Positions 9,248-17,798 of a stretch of 64,000 nt of DNA are shown piece by piece (position 1 is the stretch's first letter; every line of letters begins with the position of its first letter). Origin of the DNA: Bacteroidetes bacterium HGW-Bacteroidetes-8 (GTDB lineage Bacteria; Bacteroidota; Bacteroidia; Bacteroidales; UBA932); contig PHCZ01000001.1 in the NCBI GenBank assembly GCA_002840895.1, positions 476,278 through 540,277 of the forward strand. The letters are read 5' to 3'. The position numbers and the translations under genes were made by a program. The notes beneath the pieces were generated by a model. That model was not told the DNA's origin. It did no database searches and worked only from the letters and a program-made list of their open reading frames with translations.

Positions 9248-10174
9248 ATGAAGTTTGCATTCACATCATTAGGTTGTGCTTCGGCTCTCCCTACAGTGAA
9301 TAGGTTTCCAAGCGCTCATGTTCTCAATGTACATGAGCGCTTATTTTTAATTGACTGTGGCGAGGGTGCGCAGATACAACTACGCAGATACGGATTTTCA
9401 TTTTTGAAGATTCGTGAAATCTTTATATCCCACATTCACGGAGACCATATCTTCGGGATATACGGACTACTCTCTACTATGTCAATGATTGGAAGGAGTG
9501 CAGATATCTATATTTATGCACCCGAATCATTCGGGGAGATACTGACCTCTTTTCTTACACATTTCGGTGGAGTATTTAAATTCAAAGTTAACCACATAGT
9601 AATCAAAGGAGATCTGCCAGAACTTATATTTGAGTCAAAGAGTTTGGAGATTTTGAGTTTCCCGTTGAATCACAGGATAGATTGTTACGGATTTCTCTTC
9701 CGGGAAAAGAGACCAAAAAAGAACATACATAAACATCTTATAGAGAAGGAGAGTCTAACTCTTTTTGAGATAGCAAGACTTAAAGATGGAGAGGATGTTG
9801 AGAGAGATAGCGGGGAGGTGCTTAAAAATGAAGATTATACATATATACCATATAAACCAAGATCTTTTGCCTACTGCAGCGATACCGCTCCATTCCAAAA
9901 ACTGGCGCTTTATGTCAAGGGTGTAGATCTGCTCTACCACGAGACCACCTTTGGTGCCGATATGGAGAAGATGGCAAGAGATACAATGCACTCCACAGCT
10001 GCCGATGCAGCTATTTGTGCAAAAGAGGCTGGAGCAGGAAGACTTTTAATAGGTCACTTCTCCTCCCGCTATAAAGATCAAAACATATTACTTGAACAGG
10101 CCATTGAGATTTTTCCACAGAGTGCAGTGGCAGATCCCGGTGTAGAGTTCGCAATTCCGCTCATAAAAACATAA
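9248..10174 (+). CDS. rnz: ribonuclease Z
   Basis: Zinc metallo-beta-lactamase-fold endonuclease that removes the 3' trailer from tRNA precursors. The 308-residue protein has the metal motif SHIHGDHIFG (HxHxDH, about residues 61-67), the opening FTSLGCASALPT typical of the short RNase Z form, LIDCGEGAQIQLRRYG near residue 34, and the later metal ligands in YCSDTAPF and LLIGHFSSRY. Length fits the bacterial type. It is 6 nt downstream of rpsA and so is likely translated from the same transcript. Confidence 0.95.
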   Translation: MKFAFTSLGCASALPTVNRFPSAHVLNVHERLFLIDCGEGAQIQLRRYGFSFLKIREIFISHIHGDHIFGIYGLLSTMSMIGRSADIYIYAPESFGEILTSFLTHFGGVFKFKVNHIVIKGDLPELIFESKSLEILSFPLNHRIDCYGFLFREKRPKKNIHKHLIEKESLTLFEIARLKDGEDVERDSGEVLKNEDYTYIPYKPRSFAYCSDTAPFQKLALYVKGVDLLYHETTFGADMEKMARDTMHSTAADAAICAKEAGAGRLLIGHFSSRYKDQNILLEQAIEIFPQSAVADPGVEFAIPLIKT

Positions 10175-10216
10175 TTTTTGAGCACATTTATTGAAAAGTC
10201 ATTTATAAAGAGCTAT

Positions 10217-11809
10217 ATGAAAAAGAAAATATTACTAATACTGATTGCATTTTTTGCTTTTACCTCTGTCCGTGTAATGGCGCAGGGTGAAGACTTAAAC
10301 AAACTGGTTAATAAATACGGTCAGTTGCTATTCTATATCAACAATTACTATTTAGATACACTCAATAACGAAAAACTCACAGATGAGGCAATAAAAAGGG
10401 TTTTACTTCAGCTTGACCCTCACTCATCATACATTAGTGCCAAAGATGTAAAAGCGATGAATGAGCCTCTGGAGGGTAATTTTGAAGGGGTGGGAGTGGA
10501 GTTTGCAATCATTCGTGATACACTTACAGTCTCATCTACAATTTCCGGCGGGCCGTCGGAGAGAGTGGGAGTAAGAGCCGGAGATAAGATAGTGGCAATT
10601 GATGGAGAGAATGTTGCATCTGCAGGTTTAACCAATGATAGGGTTTTTAAATACCTCAGAGGGGCAAAAGGGTCAAAAGTTACTCTCACAGTTCATAGAA
10701 GAGGCTCTGCAGAGAAACTGATTTTTGAGGTCACTCGCGATCGCATCCCCATAAATAGTGTAGATGCCGCCTATGAGGCTGCTCCGGGAGTGGTATATAT
10801 TAAGTTAAGCAGGTTTGCATCAAACTCTTCCCAAGAGATAATAAACTCTATTATGGAGCTTAACATAGGTCATATAAAGGGATTTATACTGGATCTGAGA
10901 GGTAATTCCGGCGGTTTTTTAGGTACAGCTCTTGAAATCTCCAACTTCTTTCTGGAAGCGGGACAAACCATAGTATATACAGAGGGTATGAGAATACCCC
11001 AAATGACTGAAAAAGCAAAAGGGAGCGGTTTTTTCAAAAAAGGGGCACTAGCCGTACTGGTTGACGAGAACTCTGCATCTGCAAGCGAAATTGTTGCAGG
11101 TGCTGTTCAGGATTGGGACAGAGGTGTGATTCTTGGAAGAAGATCTTTTGGCAAAGGATTGGTACAGCAGATGTTACCTCTGAATGACGGTTCACAGTTA
11201 AGACTCACAGTTGCAAGGTACCACACCCCATCGGGAAGGGTAATTCAATCTCCATATGAAGCAGGATCTACAGATAAATACTATAAAGATTTCCTTAGTA
11301 GATACAACAGAGGAGAGTCATTTAACAGAGATAGCATTCACTTCCCGGATTCTCTTAAGTATAAGACACTTTTAAAGGGAAGAACTGTATATGGAGGAGG
11401 GGGAATAATGCCGGATATATTTATCCCGGCAGATACCTCGCACTACTCGGAGTACTATGCAAACCTAGTCAGGAAAAATATTATAAGTGATTTTATGAAC
11501 AACTTCTCTGATATCAACCGTTCTGAACTTAAAAATAGATATACAACTTTTTCCTCTTTTGAGAAGGAGTTCACTGTTGATAATAAGATGGTTAAAGAAC
11601 TTATCGATTTTGCACAAATAAAAGGTCTGGAGTTTAATGAGAAGGAGTTTGCAAGGTCTCAATCGGAGATTCTATCCTTAATTAAAGCTCTTACTGCAAG
11701 AACACTTTTTGGAACTACAGGTTATTTCCGTGTTGTAAATAACTCGAATGACATTGTATTCCAAAGGGCTTTAGATGTTGTCTCAAAAGGGGGCAATCTC
11801 CTATTTTAA
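10217..11809 (+). CDS. S41-family C-terminal processing peptidase (PDZ + protease)
   Basis: Secreted serine protease of the tail-specific (Prc/CtpA) family. From the ATG at 10217, which starts a clear signal peptide (MKKKILLILIAFFAFTSVR ending at VMAQ), the product has 530 residues. The order is helical N-terminus, PDZ domain (about residues 85-170; VGVEFAII, GVRAGDKIVAIDG), then the protease core with LDLRGNSGGFLGTALEISN, the nucleophile region DENSASASEIVAGAVQDWDR (Ser of SASASE) and the general base Lys in RRSFGKGLVQ. A TTG at 10178 would add 13 residues in front of the signal peptide and is unlikely. It follows rnz by 42 nt and converges on mltG with a 9-nt overlap. Confidence 0.93.
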   Translation: MKKKILLILIAFFAFTSVRVMAQGEDLNKLVNKYGQLLFYINNYYLDTLNNEKLTDEAIKRVLLQLDPHSSYISAKDVKAMNEPLEGNFEGVGVEFAIIRDTLTVSSTISGGPSERVGVRAGDKIVAIDGENVASAGLTNDRVFKYLRGAKGSKVTLTVHRRGSAEKLIFEVTRDRIPINSVDAAYEAAPGVVYIKLSRFASNSSQEIINSIMELNIGHIKGFILDLRGNSGGFLGTALEISNFFLEAGQTIVYTEGMRIPQMTEKAKGSGFFKKGALAVLVDENSASASEIVAGAVQDWDRGVILGRRSFGKGLVQQMLPLNDGSQLRLTVARYHTPSGRVIQSPYEAGSTDKYYKDFLSRYNRGESFNRDSIHFPDSLKYKTLLKGRTVYGGGGIMPDIFIPADTSHYSEYYANLVRKNIISDFMNNFSDINRSELKNRYTTFSSFEKEFTVDNKMVKELIDFAQIKGLEFNEKEFARSQSEILSLIKALTARTLFGTTGYFRVVNNSNDIVFQRALDVVSKGGNLLF

Positions 11810-12856
11810 GCCTCTGATTGCATTGTGATATGCCCTTGCGTTTCGGTTGTGCTGCTGGAGGGTTGATGCGAATGAGTGAGATCCGTCAAGAGAGGGCTTC
11901 GCACAAAAGTAGAGATAGTTATGTTTGCTGTAATTCAGCACAGAATCAATAACGTCAGGGGAGGGTAAAACGATTGGTCCGGGAGGTAAGCCTCTGTTTT
12001 TGTAAGTGTTATATGGAGAGTTAATCTCTAGATGCTTATAAAGAATTCTCTTGATAGTAGGATCATTAAGTGCAAATTTTATGGTTGGGTCTGCCTGTAA
12101 AGGGATACCATTTTTTATTCTGTTTATATATACTCCGGCAATAATTGGGTGCTCCTGATTTAAATTGCTCTCCTGATTAACAATTGATGCAAGAGTGGTA
12201 ACCTCTTTGGGAGTGAGTCCTATCTGCATAGCTTGATTACGTCTGTCCTCATTCCAAAAAATGTTGTATTCCCGGTGTAAACGTAGGATAAGATCTCGGG
12301 GCTTAGTAGTCCAGTATATCTGGTAAGTATTTTGGATAAACATTCCGGGGAAGGAAAAAGCGTCAAACCCCAAAGAGTCACTCAGTTTTTTATCATTAAG
12401 AATATTTAAAACAGAGAGAGAGTCACTCTCAATGCGGGAAGATATAATTGCAGCAAGCCTCTCCAGATTTCTGATATTGCCGGAAATTGTCAGGTTAAGC
12501 GGAGTTTGAAGCCCCAGTTTAAACATTCTGACCAACGTACGATTGTTCATCCCTTCCACAATCTTATATCTTCCCGGTTTTACGTTGTTTTTGAATCTCT
12601 CAATTGTGGCAGCACGATTAAAAGTATTTATGTTTATTACTCTTTTGCAGGAGTTTAGAGAGTCTATAAGATCATTTAGCTGAGAGTTTGAGGGTATATA
12701 TAGATATGAGACCCCTTTTGTTGTATTATTCTTATAGAGATTGTTAAAGAGTAAAATAGCACCAACTGCCCCGGCTAAGATAACAATTATTGATAACAGA
12801 TATATGGTGCGTCTTATTTTAACGCAGTTTAACTTCGTCACCTTCATTCGGCTCAT
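11801..12856 (-). CDS. mltG: endolytic transglycosylase MltG
   Basis: Membrane-anchored lytic transglycosylase that cuts nascent glycan strands and sets their length. The 351-residue protein has one N-terminal membrane helix (about residues 15-35), a LysM-like region, then the YceG core: LASIVNQESN, IAGVYINRIKNGIPLQADPT and SPYNTYKNRGLPPGPI. The core motif usually reads IVEKE or IVEEE. Here the first Glu is Asn and the second is kept. Start may be ATG 12856 or ATG 12847. Its start overlaps the end of the glucosaminidase gene by 29-38 nt, so the two cell-wall enzymes are translationally linked. Confidence 0.93.
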   Translation of the reverse strand: MSRMKVTKLNCVKIRRTIYLLSIIVILAGAVGAILLFNNLYKNNTTKGVSYLYIPSNSQLNDLIDSLNSCKRVININTFNRAATIERFKNNVKPGRYKIVEGMNNRTLVRMFKLGLQTPLNLTISGNIRNLERLAAIISSRIESDSLSVLNILNDKKLSDSLGFDAFSFPGMFIQNTYQIYWTTKPRDLILRLHREYNIFWNEDRRNQAMQIGLTPKEVTTLASIVNQESNLNQEHPIIAGVYINRIKNGIPLQADPTIKFALNDPTIKRILYKHLEINSPYNTYKNRGLPPGPIVLPSPDVIDSVLNYSKHNYLYFCAKPSLDGSHSFASTLQQHNRNARAYHNAIRGLK

Positions 12857-13757
12857 ACCCTTTTTTTACTCCATTTATTTTGTGCAATTTGTCCAATCTT
12901 ATTGCGTACTTCTGTGAAATTTCATACATATTATCTCCATTCTCTACAATGTGTTTGGATAAATTTTTGTCGCCCTCACGACGTTTACGCTCAATATACA
13001 CTGTTGTTCCATCCTTAAGAGGAATCTCCTGTTTAAGATCATTAAATTTAAGAAGCTCTTTCGTGAAGAGGTTGAACTCTGCTGCTATGGAGGAGAAGCT
13101 CTCACCCTGCCCGGCGACAACGAAAAGAACACCGTTTTTACTAAGCAGGGTCCTGGTTAGTGTGAAATGGTATTCACTCCTGCCTCTCTCTGGAGTGACT
13201 ATTTTCTCATCAATAATAGCTGCAGGACTGGGAGGCAATGTGGTACGGAGAACATCGTATTTGAACAGAGAGTAATCTTCTATAATTTTAATTAGGAGCT
13301 GAGCGTAATTAGGATTGGTGGCATATCCTGCTTTCTTTAAACCATAAGCCCACCCTTTGTAGTCTGTAGGCTTCAGATCAAAAAGAGATTGGTATCTCTC
13401 CCTGTAACGGAGGAATTCTGAGTGATCTCTAAAAGACTCTTCCGGGGTTTTGTATTTTCGGAAGCACTCATTTACACTATCATCGGTGTGTAGAAATGTA
13501 TCTCCTTTCCAGTTATGACACTTTATTCCAAAATGATTATTTGCCTCTTTTGCCAAAGTTGAGTTCCCATCGCCAGATTCAAGAGAGGCCTGTGCAAGAA
13601 TAATGCTTGCCGGAATAGCGTGGCTCTTCATCAGTTCTATTGCAATCTCCTTATATCTATTAATATAATCTGCCCTGCTCATCTTTTGTGCAGAGGCATT
13701 GGTGATAGAGAGCACCAGAGAGAGGAGTAAAACAAGAAATTTATTTAAAAAAGACAT
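12819..13757 (-). CDS. glucosaminidase (GH73-type) with two LysM domains
   Basis: Secreted peptidoglycan hydrolase. The 312-residue protein opens with a signal peptide (MSFLNKFLVLLLSLVLSIT, cut after SAQ), then a mannosyl-glycoprotein endo-beta-N-acetylglucosaminidase-like domain (about residues 30-170). This has the catalytic-Glu motif ILAQASLESGDG and the NNHFGIKCHNWKG block that follows it. Two LysM modules come next: FVVAGQGESFSSIAAEFNL and HIVENGDNMYEISQKYAI (about residues 215-312), which anchor it to glycan. It overlaps mltG and is divergent from cdd with its own promoter. Confidence 0.9.
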   Translation of the reverse strand: MSFLNKFLVLLLSLVLSITNASAQKMSRADYINRYKEIAIELMKSHAIPASIILAQASLESGDGNSTLAKEANNHFGIKCHNWKGDTFLHTDDSVNECFRKYKTPEESFRDHSEFLRYRERYQSLFDLKPTDYKGWAYGLKKAGYATNPNYAQLLIKIIEDYSLFKYDVLRTTLPPSPAAIIDEKIVTPERGRSEYHFTLTRTLLSKNGVLFVVAGQGESFSSIAAEFNLFTKELLKFNDLKQEIPLKDGTTVYIERKRREGDKNLSKHIVENGDNMYEISQKYAIRLDKLHKINGVKKGYEPNEGDEVKLR

Positions 13758-13777
13758 AACACCGTTAACTCTGTCGG

Positions 13778-13794
13778 CAAAATTACTAATTTTG
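13778..13794. promoter_or_regulatory. back-to-back -7 boxes of the glucosaminidase (-) and cdd (+) genes
   Basis: CAAAATTA at 13778-13785 is TAATTTTG on the minus strand, and TAATTTTG at 13787-13794 is the same box on the plus strand. They are separated by one base and form a 17-bp palindrome. Predicted starts lie near 13771 (-) and 13801 (+). No clear TTTG -33 element is visible for either. The geometry implies that the two promoters compete for polymerase. Confidence 0.55.
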
Positions 13795-13816
13795 TACCAA
13801 TCACAAATAAAAAAGA

Positions 13817-14296
13817 ATGGAGCAAAAGAATCTTGTCATTCAGTATGATGAATATCTCGATAACGGAGAGCTATCCAGGGAGGATGCGTTACTTTTGGAG
13901 AGAGCTGTAGAGGCAACAAAAAGTGCATACGCACCATATTCAAACTTTAAAGTTGGAGCAGCACTTATGCTAAGTAATGGGGAGGTGATTGCTGCCAGTA
14001 ATCAGGAGAATGCTGCCTACCCCTCTGGACTCTGTGCAGAGAGGGTGGCAATCTTTTATGCTCACGCAAAGTATCCTAACGAATCTATACTCTCTATTGC
14101 TGTCACTGCAGTTGTAAACGGAGTTCAATGTGAAACTCCTACATACCCTTGCGGAGCCTGCAGGCAAGTAATGGCAGAGTCTCAGCAGAGAGGGGGTCAC
14201 CCATTTAAAATTATTATTGGAGGATCTAGAGTTACTCAGGTTGTTAAGTCGGCAGACTCTCTTCTCCCACTTGTTTTTAATAACCTTCCCAAATAG
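13817..14296 (+). CDS. cdd: cytidine deaminase
   Basis: Zinc enzyme of pyrimidine salvage that converts cytidine and deoxycytidine to uridine and deoxyuridine. The 159-residue protein matches the small tetrameric form with three Cys zinc ligands: LCAERVAIF (Cys about 73, catalytic Glu about 75) and YPCGACRQVMAE (Cys about 111 and 114). The substrate-binding SNFKVGAAL stretch lies near residue 42. It has its own -7 box and a leader of about 16 nt. It is followed by the SRP RNA gene. Confidence 0.95.
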   Translation: MEQKNLVIQYDEYLDNGELSREDALLLERAVEATKSAYAPYSNFKVGAALMLSNGEVIAASNQENAAYPSGLCAERVAIFYAHAKYPNESILSIAVTAVVNGVQCETPTYPCGACRQVMAESQQRGGHPFKIIIGGSRVTQVVKSADSLLPLVFNNLPK

Positions 14297-14323
14297 TTTT
14301 TTCCCTCTTTTAAAAAAAAATAC

Positions 14324-14331
14324 TATCTTTG
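14324..14331 (+). promoter_or_regulatory. putative -7 box of the SRP RNA / mnmA transcript
   Basis: TATCTTTG matches TAnnTTTG exactly. Transcription would begin near 14338, at the 5' side of the SRP RNA. It is the only promoter-like sequence between cdd and mnmA. Confidence 0.6.
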
Positions 14332-14411
14332 TGCGGGGTAAGTCATATACGACCAGCTCCCACTGAACTCCCCCAGGATCGGAAGGTAGCAAGGGTAGGT
14401 GGTTGACCGGG
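14332..14411 (+). ncRNA. ffs: small signal recognition particle RNA (4.5S-like)
   Basis: The region holds the conserved SRP domain IV: CCCAGGATCGGAAGGTAGCA (14373-14392), with the GGAA tetraloop, the CAGG and AGCA sides of the internal loops, and CCC/GGG closing pairs. An outer stem is formed by CGACCA (14350-14355) with TGGTTG (14400-14405). This RNA binds Ffh and targets nascent membrane proteins to FtsY. The ends are uncertain by about 10 nt. The 3' end reaches the mnmA start codon at 14412 and may run into it. Confidence 0.85.
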
Positions 14412-15617
14412 ATGAAAATTGCAGTTGGTCTTTCAGGAGGAGTAGATTCCAGTGTAGCAGCACTTTTGCTTAAAGAGCAGGGTCACGATGTTATTGCTCT
14501 TTTTATGCAAAACTGGCACGACACTACCGGAACTCTATATGGAGATTGCCCGTGGAAAGATGACAGAGCAATTGCAGAACTAGTAGCAAAGAGATTAGGG
14601 ATACCATTTCATTTTGTTGATCTGAGCCACGAGTATGGAAAAAGAGTGGTAGATTATATGTTTGAGGAGTACAAGATGGGAAGAACTCCTAACCCGGATG
14701 TGTTGTGTAACAGAGAGATTAAATTTGATGTATTTCTAAAAAAGGCACTTTTACTCGGAGCTGATTATGTTGCTACAGGTCACTACTGCAGGAGAGAGAG
14801 CTTTACAGATGACTCGGGTAAAGAGATTTTTCGAATTCTTGCAGGGGCAGATCCCAATAAAGACCAAAGCTACTTCCTTTGTCAGTTAACTCAAGAGCAG
14901 CTTTCAAAAGCACTATTTCCTATCGGTCATCTGCTCAAACCTGAGGTTAGAAGATTGGCAGCTGAGGCTGCACTACCATCAGCAGAGAAAAAAGATTCAC
15001 AGGGAATCTGTTTCGTTGGGAAAATTGACCTTCCTATCTTTCTGCAGCAAAAACTAAAACCCTCTCAGGGTAAAGTAGTGGAGATTTTCCAGGATTACTA
15101 CATTGGGAAACACAACTTTATAAGCTGTAAAGAGGGGTATGATAATATATCTGACAGGGAACTGATCGAGTTATCGCAGCCGTATCACTATTCTCATAAT
15201 TGTGGAAAGGTTATAGGCGACCATCAGGGAGCTCACTACTACACTATAGGTCAAAGAAAAGGTCTAAATATCGGGGGACACATTAACCCTCTATTTATCA
15301 TTGCAACAGATATTGAGACCAATACTATCTATACCGGAGAGGGTCAGGATCATCCTGGCCTTTACAGAAAAGCACTCTTTATTTCTGGTAGTGAAATTCA
15401 TTGGATTAGAGAAGATATGAGGATGTTACCGGGAGAGAGCCGGGACTACTTGATTAGAATAAGGTATCGTCAGCCGCTTCAAAAGGGGAGGCTCTTTATG
15501 AGAGAAGAGGGTTTGTATATACTCTTCTATGAGCCTCAAAGGGGTATCACCCCCGGTCAGTTTGCGGCCTGGTACGAATCACAGGAGATGCTGGGCTCAG
15601 GAGTTATATTGAAATAA
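14412..15617 (+). CDS. mnmA: tRNA 2-thiouridylase MnmA
   Basis: ATP-dependent enzyme that installs sulfur at U34 of tRNA-Lys, -Glu and -Gln. The start at ATG 14412 puts the PP-loop GLSGGVDSS at residues 6-14, where the family has it; a TTG 9 nt upstream would lie inside the SRP RNA. The two catalytic Cys are visible: PDVLCNREIKF (about residue 98) and DSQGICFVGK (about residue 199). The protein is 401 residues, a little longer than E. coli MnmA, with a modest insertion before HYYTIGQRKGL. No separate promoter or ribosome-binding site is visible, because the SRP RNA occupies the leader. Confidence 0.95.
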   Translation: MKIAVGLSGGVDSSVAALLLKEQGHDVIALFMQNWHDTTGTLYGDCPWKDDRAIAELVAKRLGIPFHFVDLSHEYGKRVVDYMFEEYKMGRTPNPDVLCNREIKFDVFLKKALLLGADYVATGHYCRRESFTDDSGKEIFRILAGADPNKDQSYFLCQLTQEQLSKALFPIGHLLKPEVRRLAAEAALPSAEKKDSQGICFVGKIDLPIFLQQKLKPSQGKVVEIFQDYYIGKHNFISCKEGYDNISDRELIELSQPYHYSHNCGKVIGDHQGAHYYTIGQRKGLNIGGHINPLFIIATDIETNTIYTGEGQDHPGLYRKALFISGSEIHWIREDMRMLPGESRDYLIRIRYRQPLQKGRLFMREEGLYILFYEPQRGITPGQFAAWYESQEMLGSGVILK

Positions 15618-15632
15618 CAATCTCGAGCTTAG

Positions 15633-17720
15633 TTACTCTTTCTCTCTAAAGTTGGTTATTAGCTTGGTAGGAGTGTAATCCGGATTGGGGTATTCAAAGA
15701 GTGGAAAGAGATGCTCTGTCTCACCGGTGGTAAATCCCCATATTGATTCATAATCTTTTATCTTCTCTCCCATCGCTTCCAACTCCCGTAAATAGGAGGA
15801 GATTGATCTGTTCTCTATTATGAATACCTCACCCATCTTATCAATAACAGGGCTGTGTTGCCGTGTTCTGTCGTGGTCAAAAAGCAGAACTCTTTTACCC
15901 TCTTTTGTAATGCCAACAAGTTTAAATGTCATACTTTTTCCTATAGCTGGCAGGTTTAGTACATTTCTGTCTGTAGGCAAAAATGGAAGTTGGTTCTCCT
16001 TCATAAACCTGTTTATCTCTGAGGTGAGATTATCTCCTCTATTAAAAATGGCATTTAATTCAACCTGTTTATGATCTGGTACTTTTCCAAAAGCCTTCTC
16101 CTCTTTTTGCTCCTGAATTGAGCGACTGTTTGGGGCGTACATCTCCATATTCTCTTCAAATCCCTTAACTGTAAATGTGTAATATGAAACCACCCCCAAC
16201 GAGTTAAGTTGTTGCCGCAGTTTTGCGGTATGTCCTCTTCTGGAGACAGCTGCAGTAAATACCAGCTGGTTTGTGATTATCCATCCGGCAGAGATTATTG
16301 CCTTTATTGTCTCCCTGGCTTGTGGGGTAATCTCCAGCGGAGACTGAATATGTGTCTGTATAACAAACTGTTTTATACCTGCCTCGACTCCCTTTCGTTT
16401 AAACTCTCTCAGGATTGAAATAAGTTCGCTGTTTACTCTCATTGGAAGATATGCAATAAGCCTTGTGCCAAGTCTGACCCTTTGTATGTCATAATACTTC
16501 TCCCCATCTGCCCTTAAGCTATTAGACTCTCTCTTCTTTAATGCCATCTTCAGTACAGCATTCAAAATGTTTTCCAGTACTCTGTTCTTACTCATCAGAG
16601 CATCTCCGCCTGTGATAAGGATATCTCTTATTTGAGAGTCATTTTCAAAGTACTCCATAAGTATAGACAGCTTTCTCTCCCAGCTCTGGAGTGGTTTGAG
16701 CGCATCCATATCAAAGTTAAGCCTTTCACTCTGAAAGTCATACATCCTTTGGCAAGAGGAGCACAATCCGCCACAACTTCTACCTCTGGTATCAGGTATC
16801 ATTATTGCCACCTCCGGGTATCTCCTGTGGATGTTATGCCCCTCTGGAAGTAACCATCCTGCAGCATTTGGTTCTCCCTCAACAAGAGCATCCTCTCTCT
16901 CCCAAGCTTTAATATTTCCGTATGTCTCGACCAAAGATTCTGAATAGATGATGTAGCTTCTTATTGCTAAATCGTCAAATCCATTTTCGTCTGTATTTAA
17001 AAGAGAGAGATAATATGGAGTTATGAAAAATGGAATTCTCTTGTTTTTAGCTCTGTTAAGTATCCTCACCGTCTTTGTAGATAGGCTCTCTCCAAGAAAA
17101 GAGTTCAGTTCTGAGGGGCTTTTTATAGCCATAATAAGATGAAAACGGAAGTCACTCCACCACTCATTAACCTTGTCGACCTTCTGTTTATGTGTAAGAC
17201 CCTCCTCAAAGTGATATCTGGTGGAGGTGTGTGCTCTCTTCTCAATTTTTTTAACTAACTGTAATATAATCCTCTCTTTATTAGATGCTCTTCTCTCCCG
17301 AACATCTCTATCGAGCCCGGATGGCCATCTCTTCATATGTTTGAGAAGCTTTTTAAAAGAGTAATCAGGAAGTTTGAAATCGGGTAAGGTATGCAGGAAG
17401 ATATGATAGAGATCTTCATAGAGATCCTTTTTTGCTCCGGCTGGAGTGTTTCCCGCAAGAAAATTCCATAAAAGAGATAGGGTCTCCAGGTAAATTTTAT
17501 CACCTTTGGAGAGCTCCTGTATATATTTTGACTCATATTCCAAAAAGGTAAGTATGAGATTAGCCGCATTTTTTTGAGAAGAGTCACTTTTACTCTCAGT
17601 TATACTTTTTGCATAACTTCTGATGTGGTCAATAAAGAGCTCCTCACGATCGCTTATTATAGCAAAGTTGTAGATTTCCGGTAGATTTTTACGAAACTTA
17701 TTCAGTATGTTTTCTGCCAT
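15633..17720 (-). CDS. KamA-family radical SAM protein (lysine 2,3-aminomutase-like)
   Basis: Radical SAM protein of the lysine 2,3-aminomutase (KamA/EpmB) family. The 4Fe-4S motif is CGGLCSSC (CxxxCxxC, about residue 315), followed by ILITGGDALMSKN, the strand and glycine motif that contacts SAM. At 695 residues it is much longer than KamA (about 420): a helical N-terminal region of about 280 residues precedes the radical core and a C-terminal region of about 150 follows. This long architecture is seen in Bacteroidota relatives of unknown substrate. True lysine aminomutase activity is not established. The neighbours (convergent mnmA, TIGR01777 epimerase) give no pathway. Confidence 0.8.
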   Translation of the reverse strand: MAENILNKFRKNLPEIYNFAIISDREELFIDHIRSYAKSITESKSDSSQKNAANLILTFLEYESKYIQELSKGDKIYLETLSLLWNFLAGNTPAGAKKDLYEDLYHIFLHTLPDFKLPDYSFKKLLKHMKRWPSGLDRDVRERRASNKERIILQLVKKIEKRAHTSTRYHFEEGLTHKQKVDKVNEWWSDFRFHLIMAIKSPSELNSFLGESLSTKTVRILNRAKNKRIPFFITPYYLSLLNTDENGFDDLAIRSYIIYSESLVETYGNIKAWEREDALVEGEPNAAGWLLPEGHNIHRRYPEVAIMIPDTRGRSCGGLCSSCQRMYDFQSERLNFDMDALKPLQSWERKLSILMEYFENDSQIRDILITGGDALMSKNRVLENILNAVLKMALKKRESNSLRADGEKYYDIQRVRLGTRLIAYLPMRVNSELISILREFKRKGVEAGIKQFVIQTHIQSPLEITPQARETIKAIISAGWIITNQLVFTAAVSRRGHTAKLRQQLNSLGVVSYYTFTVKGFEENMEMYAPNSRSIQEQKEEKAFGKVPDHKQVELNAIFNRGDNLTSEINRFMKENQLPFLPTDRNVLNLPAIGKSMTFKLVGITKEGKRVLLFDHDRTRQHSPVIDKMGEVFIIENRSISSYLRELEAMGEKIKDYESIWGFTTGETEHLFPLFEYPNPDYTPTKLITNFREKE

Positions 17721-17798
17721 TATTATTGATAATTTTGAAGTGGATTCTTACAAACTTACCAAAAAAAATTGAGAAATGCAAGGTAAATGAGACAGTTC

